A stretch of DNA of 58,190 bases from DASSUC01 sp035649895 (GTDB lineage Bacteria; Actinomycetota; Actinomycetes; Mycobacteriales; Micromonosporaceae). Positions within the stretch are counted from its first letter, which is position 1. Each line of letters starts with the position of its first letter. Both the position numbers and the translations under genes were made by a program. Shown here piece by piece: positions 42,694 through 51,149 of the stretch. The notes under the pieces were generated by a model, which saw nothing but the letters and a program-made list of their open reading frames with translations, was not told where the DNA came from and made no database searches. The stretch is from positions 1-58,190 of the forward strand of contig DASRIS010000172.1 in assembly GCA_035649895.1 (NCBI GenBank). Reading direction: 5' to 3'.

Positions 42694-42933
42694 GTGCCAA
42701 CGTTCCCCGCGATGACCGGCCGTGACCTTCTAGCGGTCCTTCGTCGTAAGCCGCTGGAGTATCGGGTTGTGCGGCAGCGGGGATCGCACCGCCGGCTGAG
42801 TGCGCCAGGACGGCCCGACCTGACCTTCGCGTTCCATGATGCCGCTTCAATAGCTCCGGGCCTGGTGCGGAAGATCCTTATGTCGGACATCGGCCTTGAC
42901 GAAGAGGAAGCGCACCGGATACTCAAGGGGTGA
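42694..42933 (+). CDS. HicA-like toxin (second module)
   Basis: A 79-residue protein with TGRDLLAVLRRKPLEYRVVR, the catalytic-His block GSHRRLSAPGRPD, and LVRKILMSDIGLDEEE; the order and length fit HicA. The start may be the GTG at 42694 or the ATG at 42712; neither has a strong ribosome binding site. It overlaps the next gene (GTGATG), toxin before antitoxin. It is distant in sequence from the first HicA, so the two modules were not produced by duplication here. Confidence 0.75.
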   Translation: MPTFPAMTGRDLLAVLRRKPLEYRVVRQRGSHRRLSAPGRPDLTFAFHDAASIAPGLVRKILMSDIGLDEEEAHRILKG

Positions 42934-43286
42934 TGATGAGGCGAGTTGCAGTGATCTATCATTGGGAGCCCGAGGGCTGCTGGGCTGAGTGCCCCGACGC
43001 ACCGGGCTTCTCCGCTGCGGCAGCCACCTTCAACGAGCTGCGGGACCAGGTGCGGGATGGTCTTGCCTTCTACTTCGAGCAGCCCGTTGACGTAGTCAAC
43101 CTCGTTCCGGACATCGAACCCGTGTGGACCGCCACCGCGGCATCCGAGATCGTCTCTGCCGGCTCCACCTCCTGGCGTAGGTTGGTGACCCAGGGAACGA
43201 AGGCTGCGGGAACCCTGACAACCGGACCCCTGACCCGGCCTGCCGGGCACTTCACAGTACGCTCGACCGCAGCGCACGCCGGTTGA
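42930..43286 (+). CDS. HicB-like antitoxin (second module)
   Basis: A 118-residue protein. The first 70 residues have the HicB/DUF1902-type fold: VAVIYHWEPEGCWAECPDAP, GFSAAAATFNELRDQVRDGL and AFYFEQPVDV. The remaining 48 residues are Thr/Ala-rich without a recognisable DNA-binding domain. It starts at a GTG in the toxin stop, with ATG codons 1 and 2 positions later. Closes the right side of the region bracketed by HicAB modules. Confidence 0.7.
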   Translation: MMMRRVAVIYHWEPEGCWAECPDAPGFSAAAATFNELRDQVRDGLAFYFEQPVDVVNLVPDIEPVWTATAASEIVSAGSTSWRRLVTQGTKAAGTLTTGPLTRPAGHFTVRSTAAHAG

Positions 43287-43305
43287 GCTCGTACTGGAGT
43301 CCCTT

Positions 43306-43755
43306 GTGACCACTGCCCAGGTCCGGGTCACGATGATGCTCTGCGACCACGCTCAGGTCGCGGACGGCAAACTGTTCATCTCAGGTGGCGGCTGGAGCAT
43401 TACCGGAACGCCGACGCCGCCCTCCGCAGTCGCGATTCTGCTACAGGTGCCCTGGTCTCATGCCAACTCTAAAATAAGCTTCAGGATTCGGTTGGTTGGT
43501 ATCGATGGAGAGACCGTGACCCAGCCGAACCTGACCGGGCAGCTGGCGCCGGTTGAGCTGTCCGGTGAGCTCGAGGTCGAGCGCCCGCCGGACCTTCCCG
43601 AGGGGACGCAGCTAGAGGCACCCATCGCGATAAATATTCCGCCGCTCTTGCTGCAGCCCGGTCGGTACGCATGGAAACTATGGGTCGATCAGAAGAATAC
43701 GGAGGACTGGGAGGTCGCGTTCCTAGCCAGAGTTGGCGGCTCCCCAGTCTCGTAG
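43306..43755 (+). CDS. protein of unknown function (beta-sandwich type)
   Basis: A 149-residue protein: QVRVTMMLCDHAQVADGKLF, ISGGGWSITGTPTPPSAVAI, then LLQPGRYAWKLWVDQKN. This resembles a family of small actinobacterial and proteobacterial hypothetical proteins of the DUF6941 type, which have an immunoglobulin-like outline. Codon use is less GC-biased than in the neighbours (TCTAAAATAAGC near 43470), suggesting recent transfer together with the adjacent HicAB module. Function unknown. Confidence 0.6.
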   Translation: MTTAQVRVTMMLCDHAQVADGKLFISGGGWSITGTPTPPSAVAILLQVPWSHANSKISFRIRLVGIDGETVTQPNLTGQLAPVELSGELEVERPPDLPEGTQLEAPIAINIPPLLLQPGRYAWKLWVDQKNTEDWEVAFLARVGGSPVS

Positions 43756-43842
43756 GTTGTCGCGCAGCGACTCAGCGTCAGCTTAGCCACCGCACTGCTC
43801 GCGCAGAACTACGACCGGCGCCTTCCGCCGTAGCGACTGAGC

Positions 43843-43882
43843 TTTGTTGCGGCGGCGGCGACGCAGCCGCCGCCGCAACAAA
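43843..43882. terminator. 17-bp-stem bidirectional terminator
   Basis: TTTGTTGCGGCGGCGGC (43843-43859) and GCCGCCGCCGCAACAAA (43866-43882) form a perfect 17-bp stem with a 6-nt loop between convergent genes. The AAA/TTT ends give a short U-tract on either strand. Confidence 0.82.
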
Positions 43883-43891
43883 CGTCCGCGG

Positions 43892-45340
43892 TCAGGACCG
43901 GTAGATCTCGTAGATCACGCCCCCGGTGATGGAGACGACGAACAGGTTGCCGTTGGGGCCGGTCTCGATGTCGGTGACGACGCCGAAGTCCCGGCCGATG
44001 AGCAGGCTCTCGCTCTCGGTGATGTCGTGCTTGGCCAGGTTGTCCGCGACCCGGTCCGCCAGCCGGGGATCGTCGACGGCGATCTTCGTGCCGTTGCCGG
44101 TCAGGTTGAAGTGGAACAGGTAGCCGCCGTTGAGGTTGGCCGTCGCAGCACCGACGAACAGGTCGCCCTCGAACTGGGCCCCGAGCGCCCGGCCGGCGAC
44201 GAACCCCATGCCGCCCGGAGCCACCTCCCACTTCCAGCTGAACTGGGGGTCGCTGTAGTGCGCCCCGGGAAGGGTATGCAGGCGCGCGAGCGCGTCCTGC
44301 GGGGTGTCCGCGATGTTGGTCGGCGGCCACCGTAGCTGCTGCAGGTTCCGGCCGCCGAACGTCGTCTCGATCTCCTTGAACTGGGCGACCCGGGATACCG
44401 GGCCGGCGATCTGGACCCATCCTCCGTTCATGCCGGGGGTGACCCGGTTGAGCTCGCTGAAGCTGTCGTCGCCGTTCTCCTGCAGCCACACGGCGCCGGA
44501 GCTGGGGTGGACCGCCATGCCGAAGCTGTTGCGGTGGCCGTAGGAGAAGATCCGCTGCAGGTTGGCGCCGACCTCGCCACCGACAACCGCTCCCGCGCCG
44601 AAGAACGGGTTGTCGGTCGGTGCGGTCCCGTCATCGTTGACCCGCAGGACGACGCCGCTGAGGTGGGCGTTGTCCGGCTCCGGGCCGCCAAACTGGTCGT
44701 CGGGCACGACCGGACCCGGGCAGACGGCGGTCGGCCCGCAGGTCAGGTTCTGCAGGTGACCGCGGCGCCCGAGGTCGCCGACGAAGACGTACAGCTTGCC
44801 GTCGCGCCCGAACGCGAGCACGCCGCCGTCGTGGTTGCCCCGGGCCGGCTGGCCGGCGTCCATCTGGAGCGCGCGGATCCGGATGAGGTTGCGGTCGAAC
44901 ATCAGCGCCGACCCGTCCCACACATAGCGGTCGACCCGGTTGCCCAGCAGCGGGGTCTCGGCGAGGACGCTGGTGTCCGCGCCTGTCGTGCTCTCCGTCC
45001 AGTAGAGATAGACGCCTGGGTTCGCGGGGAAGCTCGGGTGCAGCGCGATGCCGAGCAGGCCCCGCTCGGAGCCGAAGTTCACGGCGAGGTCCAGCACGGT
45101 GCCGTGGACCGCGCCGCCCATCACCCGTTGGACCCGGCCGGTGACCTTCTCCAGGACCAGCAGGTCGTCCCGGCCGAGGAACGCCATCGTGGTCGGGGTG
45201 ACGAGCCCGGTCGCGGCCGTGCGGACCGCCAGGTTCGGATGCAGCATCGTCGGCCCACCCTGTGCGCTCGCCGGCGCGCCGGCCAGCACCGCAGCGACCA
45301 GGACCCCGGCCGCAGCCGCGCGGAGCAGTCGTTGGATCAT
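43892..45340 (-). CDS. secreted PQQ-dependent sugar dehydrogenase
   Basis: A 482-residue six-bladed beta-propeller of the soluble aldose/sorbosone dehydrogenase family. Signal peptide residues 1-26 end APASA. Family motifs: ERGLLGIALHPSFP, ARGNHDGGVLAFGRDGKLY with the catalytic His170, YGHRNSFGMAVHP and the C-terminal TDIETGPNGNLFVVS. It oxidises aldoses outside the membrane using PQQ and Ca2+. The ATG has AAGGAGG 7 nt upstream. Cys201 and Cys207 may form a disulfide. No PQQ synthesis genes are in the window. Confidence 0.88.
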   Translation of the reverse strand: MIQRLLRAAAAGVLVAAVLAGAPASAQGGPTMLHPNLAVRTAATGLVTPTTMAFLGRDDLLVLEKVTGRVQRVMGGAVHGTVLDLAVNFGSERGLLGIALHPSFPANPGVYLYWTESTTGADTSVLAETPLLGNRVDRYVWDGSALMFDRNLIRIRALQMDAGQPARGNHDGGVLAFGRDGKLYVFVGDLGRRGHLQNLTCGPTAVCPGPVVPDDQFGGPEPDNAHLSGVVLRVNDDGTAPTDNPFFGAGAVVGGEVGANLQRIFSYGHRNSFGMAVHPSSGAVWLQENGDDSFSELNRVTPGMNGGWVQIAGPVSRVAQFKEIETTFGGRNLQQLRWPPTNIADTPQDALARLHTLPGAHYSDPQFSWKWEVAPGGMGFVAGRALGAQFEGDLFVGAATANLNGGYLFHFNLTGNGTKIAVDDPRLADRVADNLAKHDITESESLLIGRDFGVVTDIETGPNGNLFVVSITGGVIYEIYRS

Positions 45341-45466
45341 GACGAGTCCTCCTTCTGCCGGACTGTGCCTCACCCAGGTAAGTACGGTTTTATCCCGACT
45401 CCGGTTCAAGCTGATCCTGGCGACGGCCACCGGCTCGGTGCCGGTGTCGCCGGATGCTCCAGCGGG

Positions 45467-45472
45467 TATAGC
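45467..45472 (+). promoter_or_regulatory. -10 box, probable leaderless start
   Basis: TATAGC lies 6 nt before the GTG at 45479, without a ribosome binding site. Confidence 0.4.
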
Positions 45473-45478
45473 GGGACG

Positions 45479-47005
45479 GTGACTACCGTTCCGGGCCTTG
45501 CGGAGTCGTACTGGGTGGACTCCACCGAAGCCACCAGCTACCCGTCGCTGAGCGGGGAGGCCGAGGTCGATGTTGCCGTGGTGGGCGGCGGCATCGCCGG
45601 CCTGTCGGTGGCCTGGGAGGTGGTGCGCACCGGTCGATCGGTGGCGGTGCTGGAGGCCGGCCGGATCGTGGCGGGCACGACCGGCTACACCACGGCGAAG
45701 CTGACGGTCCAGCACGGCCTGATCTACGAGCACCTCCGCACGACGTTCGGCGCCACGGCCGCCCAGCTGTATGCCCAGTCGCAGACCGACGCCGTCGAGC
45801 ACGTCGCGAACACGGTCGCCGAGCTCGGCATCGACTGCGACCTGGAGCGCCGGCCGGCGTACACCTATGTCACATCGAGCGAGCGCGTCGGCGAGATCGA
45901 GGCGGAGGTGGCCGCTGCCCAGCAGGCCGGCCTGCCCGCCTCGGCGGTGACCGGGACCGGCCTGCCGTTCCCGGTAGCGGCGGCGATCCGCGTCGACGGG
46001 CAGGCGCAGTTCCACCCCCGGCGCTACCTGCTTGCGCTCGCTGGCGAGCTGGTCCGCCGCGGTGGGCGGATCTACGAACGGACCCGGATCGTCGACCTCG
46101 ACGTGGGCGAGCCGTGCCGGCTACGCGCGGAGTCCGGCGCCACCGTCACGGCTCGCGACGTGGTGGTCGCGACGCACTATCCGGTGTTCGATCGCGCGCT
46201 GCTGTTCGCCCGCCTCGCGCCCCGGCGGGAGCTCGTCGTCGCCGGGGTCATCCCGGCCGGCGCAGACCCCGATGGGATGTACCTGACCAGCGAGCAGGAG
46301 ACCCGGTCGGTGCGCACCGCGCCGTACGGGAACGGCCAGCGACTGCTGATCGTCACCGGCGAGGCGTTCCAGCCTGGCACGCCGGGCGTCGCCAAGCGGC
46401 TGCGGGCGCTCGCCGACTGGACGGGTGAGCACTTCGGCGTGCCGACGCTCGCGTACCACTGGGCGGCGCAGGACACGATGACCACCGACCGGGTCCCGTA
46501 CGTCGGCCCGTTCCACCTCGGCGCGCGGCACGTGTACGTCGCCACCGGCTTCAACGCCTGGGGGATGAGCACCGGCGTGATGGCCGGCCGCCTGCTGGCC
46601 GCGCTGATCGACGGTGGCAGGCCGGAGTGGGCAGACCTCTACGACCCGCGCCGCATCCACCCGGTCGCCGAGGCCGGCCGCTTCCTGCGGGCCAACCTGG
46701 CCGTCGCGCGCCGGTTCATCGGCGACCGGCTGCGACGGTCCGGGCCGCGCTCGGTCACGGAGGTGCCGGCCGGCTCCGGTGCCGTCGTGCGCAACCGCGG
46801 GCAGCGGTACGCCGTCTACCGCGACGACCACGGTCGGCTGCACGCCGTGTCCGCGACCTGCACCCACCTCGGCTGCATCGTGGCCTTCAACGACGCCGAG
46901 CGCACCTGGGACTGCCCCTGCCACGGCTCGCGGTTCAGCCCGGACGGCGCGGTCCTGCACGGCCCGGCCACGAAACCGCTGGAGCCGCGCGAGCCGCCGG
47001 CCTGA
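45479..47005 (+). CDS. FAD-dependent (DAO-type) oxidoreductase with C-terminal Rieske domain
   Basis: A 508-residue fusion. Residues 30-400 are a DadA/glycine-oxidase-type FAD domain with VAVVGGGIAGLSVAWE, TTGYTTAKLTVQHG and the C-terminal FAD segment VATGFNAWGMSTGVMAG. Residues 430-508 are a Rieske [2Fe-2S] domain with CTHLGC and CPCHGS. This architecture is common in soil bacteria, but its substrate is unknown; an amine or amino-acid oxidation is likely. It is divergent from the PQQ dehydrogenase across 138 bp. A leaderless start fits the TATAGC box. Confidence 0.87.
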   Translation: MTTVPGLAESYWVDSTEATSYPSLSGEAEVDVAVVGGGIAGLSVAWEVVRTGRSVAVLEAGRIVAGTTGYTTAKLTVQHGLIYEHLRTTFGATAAQLYAQSQTDAVEHVANTVAELGIDCDLERRPAYTYVTSSERVGEIEAEVAAAQQAGLPASAVTGTGLPFPVAAAIRVDGQAQFHPRRYLLALAGELVRRGGRIYERTRIVDLDVGEPCRLRAESGATVTARDVVVATHYPVFDRALLFARLAPRRELVVAGVIPAGADPDGMYLTSEQETRSVRTAPYGNGQRLLIVTGEAFQPGTPGVAKRLRALADWTGEHFGVPTLAYHWAAQDTMTTDRVPYVGPFHLGARHVYVATGFNAWGMSTGVMAGRLLAALIDGGRPEWADLYDPRRIHPVAEAGRFLRANLAVARRFIGDRLRRSGPRSVTEVPAGSGAVVRNRGQRYAVYRDDHGRLHAVSATCTHLGCIVAFNDAERTWDCPCHGSRFSPDGAVLHGPATKPLEPREPPA

Positions 47006-47029
47006 CCCAGCTGCCCTCGCCGAGGCTGG

Positions 47030-47617
47030 TCAGGGCTGTGCCCGGTGCCAGGCCAGGTACAGGCCCTTGCCGACGGCCACGGTGCTACCGACGAAGCCGC
47101 CGTCCGCGGCCACCAGGTCGAGGAGCCCGGCCACCTCGTCCGGGTGGGACAGCACGTTGTCGACCGCGAGCACGCCACCCGGCCGCAGCACCCGCGCCGG
47201 ATGTGGCCACCAGCCCGGGTACTCGACCCGCTCGGCATCCAGGAACAGCAGGTCGACGCTGCCGTCCGGGAGACCGGACAGGTACTCCCCACCGTCGGCC
47301 AGCTTGGTCTCCACAATGGACGCCACGCCGGCCTGCGCCAGGTTGGCGTGCACCCCCGACCACTCCTCGATGTCCACGGTCACCAGGCGGCCGCCGGTAT
47401 CCCGCAGCGCGTCGGCGAGCCAGATCGCCGAGTACCCGTTCGAGGTGCCGATCTCCACCACCCGGCGGGCGCCGGCGATGCGCAGCACCAGGGTCAGCAG
47501 CGCGGCTGACTCCGGCTCCAGGTTGCGCCGGCGGCGCAGCCGGTCGGGCTGTGCCGCGTCATACGCCTCCCCGTCCGCGTACAGGTCGGCGAGCAGCTTC
47601 CGCAGGTCCTCGTCCAC
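47030..47617 (-). CDS. O-methyltransferase (class I, CCoAOMT-like)
   Basis: A 195-residue SAM-dependent O-methyltransferase: RRVVEIGTSNGYSAIWLADA (motif I), TVDIEEW, LLFLDAERVEYPGWW and VLAVDNVLSHPDE. It belongs to the metal-dependent catechol/caffeoyl-CoA type, small and single-domain. Its GTG start lies 59 nt inside the upstream ATP-grasp gene, so it is translated with that enzyme. Last gene of the leftward operon of the 47-57.5 kb cluster. Confidence 0.85.
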   Translation of the reverse strand: MDEDLRKLLADLYADGEAYDAAQPDRLRRRRNLEPESAALLTLVLRIAGARRVVEIGTSNGYSAIWLADALRDTGGRLVTVDIEEWSGVHANLAQAGVASIVETKLADGGEYLSGLPDGSVDLLFLDAERVEYPGWWPHPARVLRPGGVLAVDNVLSHPDEVAGLLDLVAADGGFVGSTVAVGKGLYLAWHRAQP

Positions 47618-48821
47618 CGGTGTCTCCGTCCGTCGATTGTGGTTGCGTGGTCACCCGGAGGTGGCGCCGGGCGAACTCCAGCGCCGCGTCCCGCTCCGCC
47701 GGAGTCGGGGCGCTGACCAGCACGTGGCCGATGCGGTCCGCCGAGGACCGCACCGGCGCGACGACATCGCCCAGGCTACGACGCAGCCGGGCGCGGGCCA
47801 CGTGCGGCTGCCGGCGCACCTCGTCCAGGCCGGACACCTCGACGATGCGCCCGGGATCGGCGGTCACCATCCAGGAGGCGGCGTACGCCACTGGCGCCGG
47901 TGGACCGAGCGGATCCTCCAGCGGCAGGCCCAGCGCGATCCGCAGCACCGCGTCGTACAGGTCCACCCCGGTGGTCAGCGACACCACGTCCATCAGGTAG
48001 TCGCCCGGGGTCCGGACGGCGATCTCGATGAGCACCGGGCCGGTCCCGGTCAGCACGAGCTCCAGGTGCACGATGCCGCTGCCGACGCCCATCGCCGCGA
48101 GTACGGACCGGACCATCGCGTCCACCGCGGCCTGCGGCTCCGGCGCGAACCGGTACCCGGCCCGGTGGCCCACCTCCACGAAGCCGGGTGGGCCGAGCGT
48201 CTCCTTCTCGGTCACGTTGCCGAACAGCACGGTGCCGTCCCGGACCAGCCCCTCCCAGCTGTACTCCGGCCCGGTCACCTGCTCCTCGACGAGCAGTCGC
48301 TGCCCGGCCCTGGCGACGGCCAGCCGGTCGTACCCGGCGGGGTCGGCGACCTGCACCACCCCTGCGCTGCCGGCCAGCGACAGCGGCTTGACCACCACCG
48401 GCAACCGGGCAAGTGCCCAGCCGCGGGCCGCCGCGAGGTCGTCCACCAGCAGGTGCTCCGGCTGTGGCACGCCGGCCGCCCGGAACCGACCGCGCTGCAG
48501 GCCCTTGTTGCGGGAGATGACCGCCGCTCGCAGGCCCGGACCGGGCAGCCCGAGCTCATCCTGGACCAGCGCGGCCGCGAGCACCTGCGGCTCGTTGAAG
48601 CCGAGGACGCCGTCTGGCCGGCGGCGTACCGCTGCGGCGCAGGCCGCTGCGGCCCAGTCCTCGTCGGTCTCGCCCGGCGTGATGATCGCCTCGTCGACCT
48701 CCCCGGCCAGCCGGGTCAGCTGCCGCTCCGTCTCCACCAGCCGGACCCGGGCGCCCAGCCGCCGCGCCGCGGACACGTAGGGGGTGCCCTGCACGCCGGC
48801 CCCGATCAGCAAAAGCTCCAT
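47559..48821 (-). CDS. ATP-grasp carboxylate-amine ligase (first)
   Basis: A 420-residue ATP-grasp protein: a Rossmann pre-ATP domain (LLLIGAGVQGTPYVSAARRL), ISRNKGLQRGRFRAAGVPQP, LPVVVKPLSLAGSAGVVQV, the E-x-x-V block LLVEEQVTGPEYSWEGLV and the metal loop VLIEIAVRTPGDY. In that loop the usual Asn (E-x-N-x-R) is Ala, a change seen in part of the family. Such enzymes join an acyl phosphate to an amine, typically amino acids. ATG at 48821, 4 nt from the MFS stop. With the second ATP-grasp protein at 53.4 kb it likely builds two amide bonds. Confidence 0.85.
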   Translation of the reverse strand: MELLLIGAGVQGTPYVSAARRLGARVRLVETERQLTRLAGEVDEAIITPGETDEDWAAAACAAAVRRRPDGVLGFNEPQVLAAALVQDELGLPGPGLRAAVISRNKGLQRGRFRAAGVPQPEHLLVDDLAAARGWALARLPVVVKPLSLAGSAGVVQVADPAGYDRLAVARAGQRLLVEEQVTGPEYSWEGLVRDGTVLFGNVTEKETLGPPGFVEVGHRAGYRFAPEPQAAVDAMVRSVLAAMGVGSGIVHLELVLTGTGPVLIEIAVRTPGDYLMDVVSLTTGVDLYDAVLRIALGLPLEDPLGPPAPVAYAASWMVTADPGRIVEVSGLDEVRRQPHVARARLRRSLGDVVAPVRSSADRIGHVLVSAPTPAERDAALEFARRHLRVTTQPQSTDGDTGGRGPAEAARRPVRGRGGV

Positions 48822-48825
48822 CGCC

Positions 48826-50076
48826 TCACGCCGGCCCGGGTGCGGCGGCCACCGGTGCCCGCCGTATCAGCGCCTCGGCGGCCGGAGCGATGGCCAGCCC
48901 GACGACCACGAACGTCACCGCAAGGAGCGGCCAGCCGAGACTTGGGTACGGGATCACCAGCGCGGTCACCACGACCGGCCCGATCGCCTCCTGCAGTGAC
49001 CGGCCCAGGCTGAACGCGGACAGGTACTCGCCCCGGTACGCCTCCGGGGCCAGGTCGATGGAGAGTCCCCAGGCGGATGCGGACTGCCACAGCTCGCCCA
49101 GCGTGAGCAGGACCGCGGCGAGCAGCATCAGCCCGGCGGCCAGCACGGCCGGCCGGCCGGGGGCGAACGGCAGCAGCACCACACAGCAGGCCAGCGCGAC
49201 ACCGGCCCATACCCCGCGGCGTACCGCCACCCGCGGGTCCTCACAGCCTTTCGCCGCCCAGACCTGCAACAGCACGGATAGGCAGGTGTTGGCCACCACC
49301 ATGACCCCGACCACCCACACCGGCGCGCTGGTGTGCTCGGCTGTCCACAGTGGAAGACCGACCGCCAGCAGCGTCATGTGCAGGGTGAGCACCCCGTTGA
49401 GCCCTGACAGCACCAGGTAGGGCCGGTCGGCGAAGACCCGCGCCCCGCCGAAGAGCGCCTTGGCCCTGACCTCCGGCCGGCCGGGCACCGGCACCTTGGC
49501 CAGGACGGCTACCGCGACAAAGAACGACGCCGCGTCGGCCAGGATCATCCCGCGGTACAGCGTCGGGGTGTCCACGGCGATCAGCGCGGTGCTCAGTGCC
49601 GCGCCGAGACCGAACCCCGCATTGCGCACCGACCGCATCAACGCGAGCACCTGCACCCGCGAGCGGCCTTCGACCGCGGCACCGACCACCGCCTGGGTGA
49701 CCGGGCCGACCCCCCGGTCTGCCAGCCCGAGCAGGATGGACACCACGAGGAACTGCCAGAACGACCCGACGAACGCCAGGGCCATGAAACACAGGCCCCG
49801 CCACGCCTGCAGGGCCATCAGCACGTTCTTGGCGCCGCGCCGGTCGGCCAGCATCCCGGCTGGCACGCTGGCCAGGAAACCAACCACCGCCCCGGCCGCG
49901 ACACCGGCGCCGACCTCGGCTCCGGTGAGCCCTACGGCACGCGTCAGGAACAGCACGGAGCTGGCCAGGTAGAGCCCGGTGCCGACCGAGTCGACCAGGG
50001 CGACCAGGACGAGCACCCGGCCGGCGTAGCTGTCTGGGAACAGCCCGCCGATGCCCCGGCGTTGCTCAGCCACCAA
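48826..50076 (-). CDS. MFS exporter
   Basis: A 416-residue transporter with about 12 membrane helices and the MFS loop motif GMLADRRGAKNVLM between helices 2 and 3. The family covers drug and metabolite efflux. GGAGG precedes the GTG start. First gene of the leftward operon with ATP-grasp and O-methyltransferase genes, so it probably exports the product or gives resistance. A divergent M28 peptidase gene starts 67 bp away. Confidence 0.87.
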   Translation of the reverse strand: MVAEQRRGIGGLFPDSYAGRVLVLVALVDSVGTGLYLASSVLFLTRAVGLTGAEVGAGVAAGAVVGFLASVPAGMLADRRGAKNVLMALQAWRGLCFMALAFVGSFWQFLVVSILLGLADRGVGPVTQAVVGAAVEGRSRVQVLALMRSVRNAGFGLGAALSTALIAVDTPTLYRGMILADAASFFVAVAVLAKVPVPGRPEVRAKALFGGARVFADRPYLVLSGLNGVLTLHMTLLAVGLPLWTAEHTSAPVWVVGVMVVANTCLSVLLQVWAAKGCEDPRVAVRRGVWAGVALACCVVLLPFAPGRPAVLAAGLMLLAAVLLTLGELWQSASAWGLSIDLAPEAYRGEYLSAFSLGRSLQEAIGPVVVTALVIPYPSLGWPLLAVTFVVVGLAIAPAAEALIRRAPVAAAPGPA

Positions 50077-50143
50077 TATCCTCCGAAGTCACCCGGGTAT
50101 TGTCGATGCCGCGACGCCCGCGAGCCAGCCGACCGAGGGAGCA

Positions 50144-51142
50144 GTGCTGCGTACTGGTGATGTCCGCGCCGCAGCGGCCGAGCTGGCCGGTGAGGTCGAC
50201 GTCGCCCGGCTGCGGGAGCGGGTGGCCGCGTTGCCAGCACCGCGCAGCAGCCTGCACTCGCCGGACCGGATGCGCGCCGCCGCGGACCTGGTCGAGAGCT
50301 GGTTCGCCGCGGCCGGGCTGGCCGCCGAGCGCCAGCCGGTCAGCGTCACCGGGGTGACCGGCTACCGTGACCACGAGCCGTTTGACAAGGTGCGTTACGA
50401 CCGGCTGGACGGCGTCAACGTGCTGGCCACCCAGCCGGGGCTCGCCAGCGAGGCGATCGTGCTGCTGGCGCACTACGACACGGTTCGGGACTCGCCCGGC
50501 GCCGACGACAACACCGCCTCGGTCGTTGCGCTTGCCGAGGTGGCTCACCTGCTGGCCGCAAGAAGTCCATACCGGACGGTCGTGTACGCGGTCACCGACC
50601 TGGAGGAGCTGGGCTTCTTCGGCGCATATGCACTGGCTGACCTGCTCGCTACCCGGCACCGGGTGCGGCTGGCGGTCAACTTCGAGTGCCTGGCCTACAC
50701 CGACCCGGCGCCCGGCAGCCAACGGATGTCGAAGGGCCTGGGCCTGCTGTACCCGCGCCAGGTGGCCTGGATCCGCCGGCGTGGGCAGCGCGGTGACTTC
50801 ACCGCCCTGCTGCACAACCGGGCAGCGACCGGGCCGGTACGGCTGCTGCGCCGGGCGCTGGCCGGCAGCGGGGTCGCATCGGTGGCCCTGGCCGACCCGA
50901 ACGGGCTGCCGCTGGTCGGTGGCTGGATCCGCCGCAACGTGCGGGGCGCGCGAAACTTCCGGCGCAGCGACCACGTGGCGTTCTGGGACCGGGACATACC
51001 GGCGGTGCAGCTGACCGACACCGCCGACCTGCGCTATCCGCACTACCACCGGCCCACCGATACGGTGGACCGGCTCGACCTCGTCCGGGTCCGGGACATC
51101 GTCGCCGCGACCGCGGCGGTCATCGGTCATCTCGCCGGCTAG
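50144..51142 (+). CDS. M28-family zinc aminopeptidase-like protein
   Basis: A 332-residue cytosolic M28 enzyme. Metal ligands and catalytic residues are in LLAHYDTVRDSPGADDNTAS (His110, Asp112, Asp121/122), DLEELGFFGAYAL (Glu154/155) and PHYHRPTDTVD near the end. The family removes N-terminal residues or hydrolyses amide bonds. The GTG at 50144 has CGAGGGA upstream. Within this cluster it could trim or deprotect a peptide product, or act in self-protection. It is transcribed against the rest of the cluster. Confidence 0.83.
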   Translation: MLRTGDVRAAAAELAGEVDVARLRERVAALPAPRSSLHSPDRMRAAADLVESWFAAAGLAAERQPVSVTGVTGYRDHEPFDKVRYDRLDGVNVLATQPGLASEAIVLLAHYDTVRDSPGADDNTASVVALAEVAHLLAARSPYRTVVYAVTDLEELGFFGAYALADLLATRHRVRLAVNFECLAYTDPAPGSQRMSKGLGLLYPRQVAWIRRRGQRGDFTALLHNRAATGPVRLLRRALAGSGVASVALADPNGLPLVGGWIRRNVRGARNFRRSDHVAFWDRDIPAVQLTDTADLRYPHYHRPTDTVDRLDLVRVRDIVAATAAVIGHLAG

Positions 51143-51149
51143 GGCGCGG

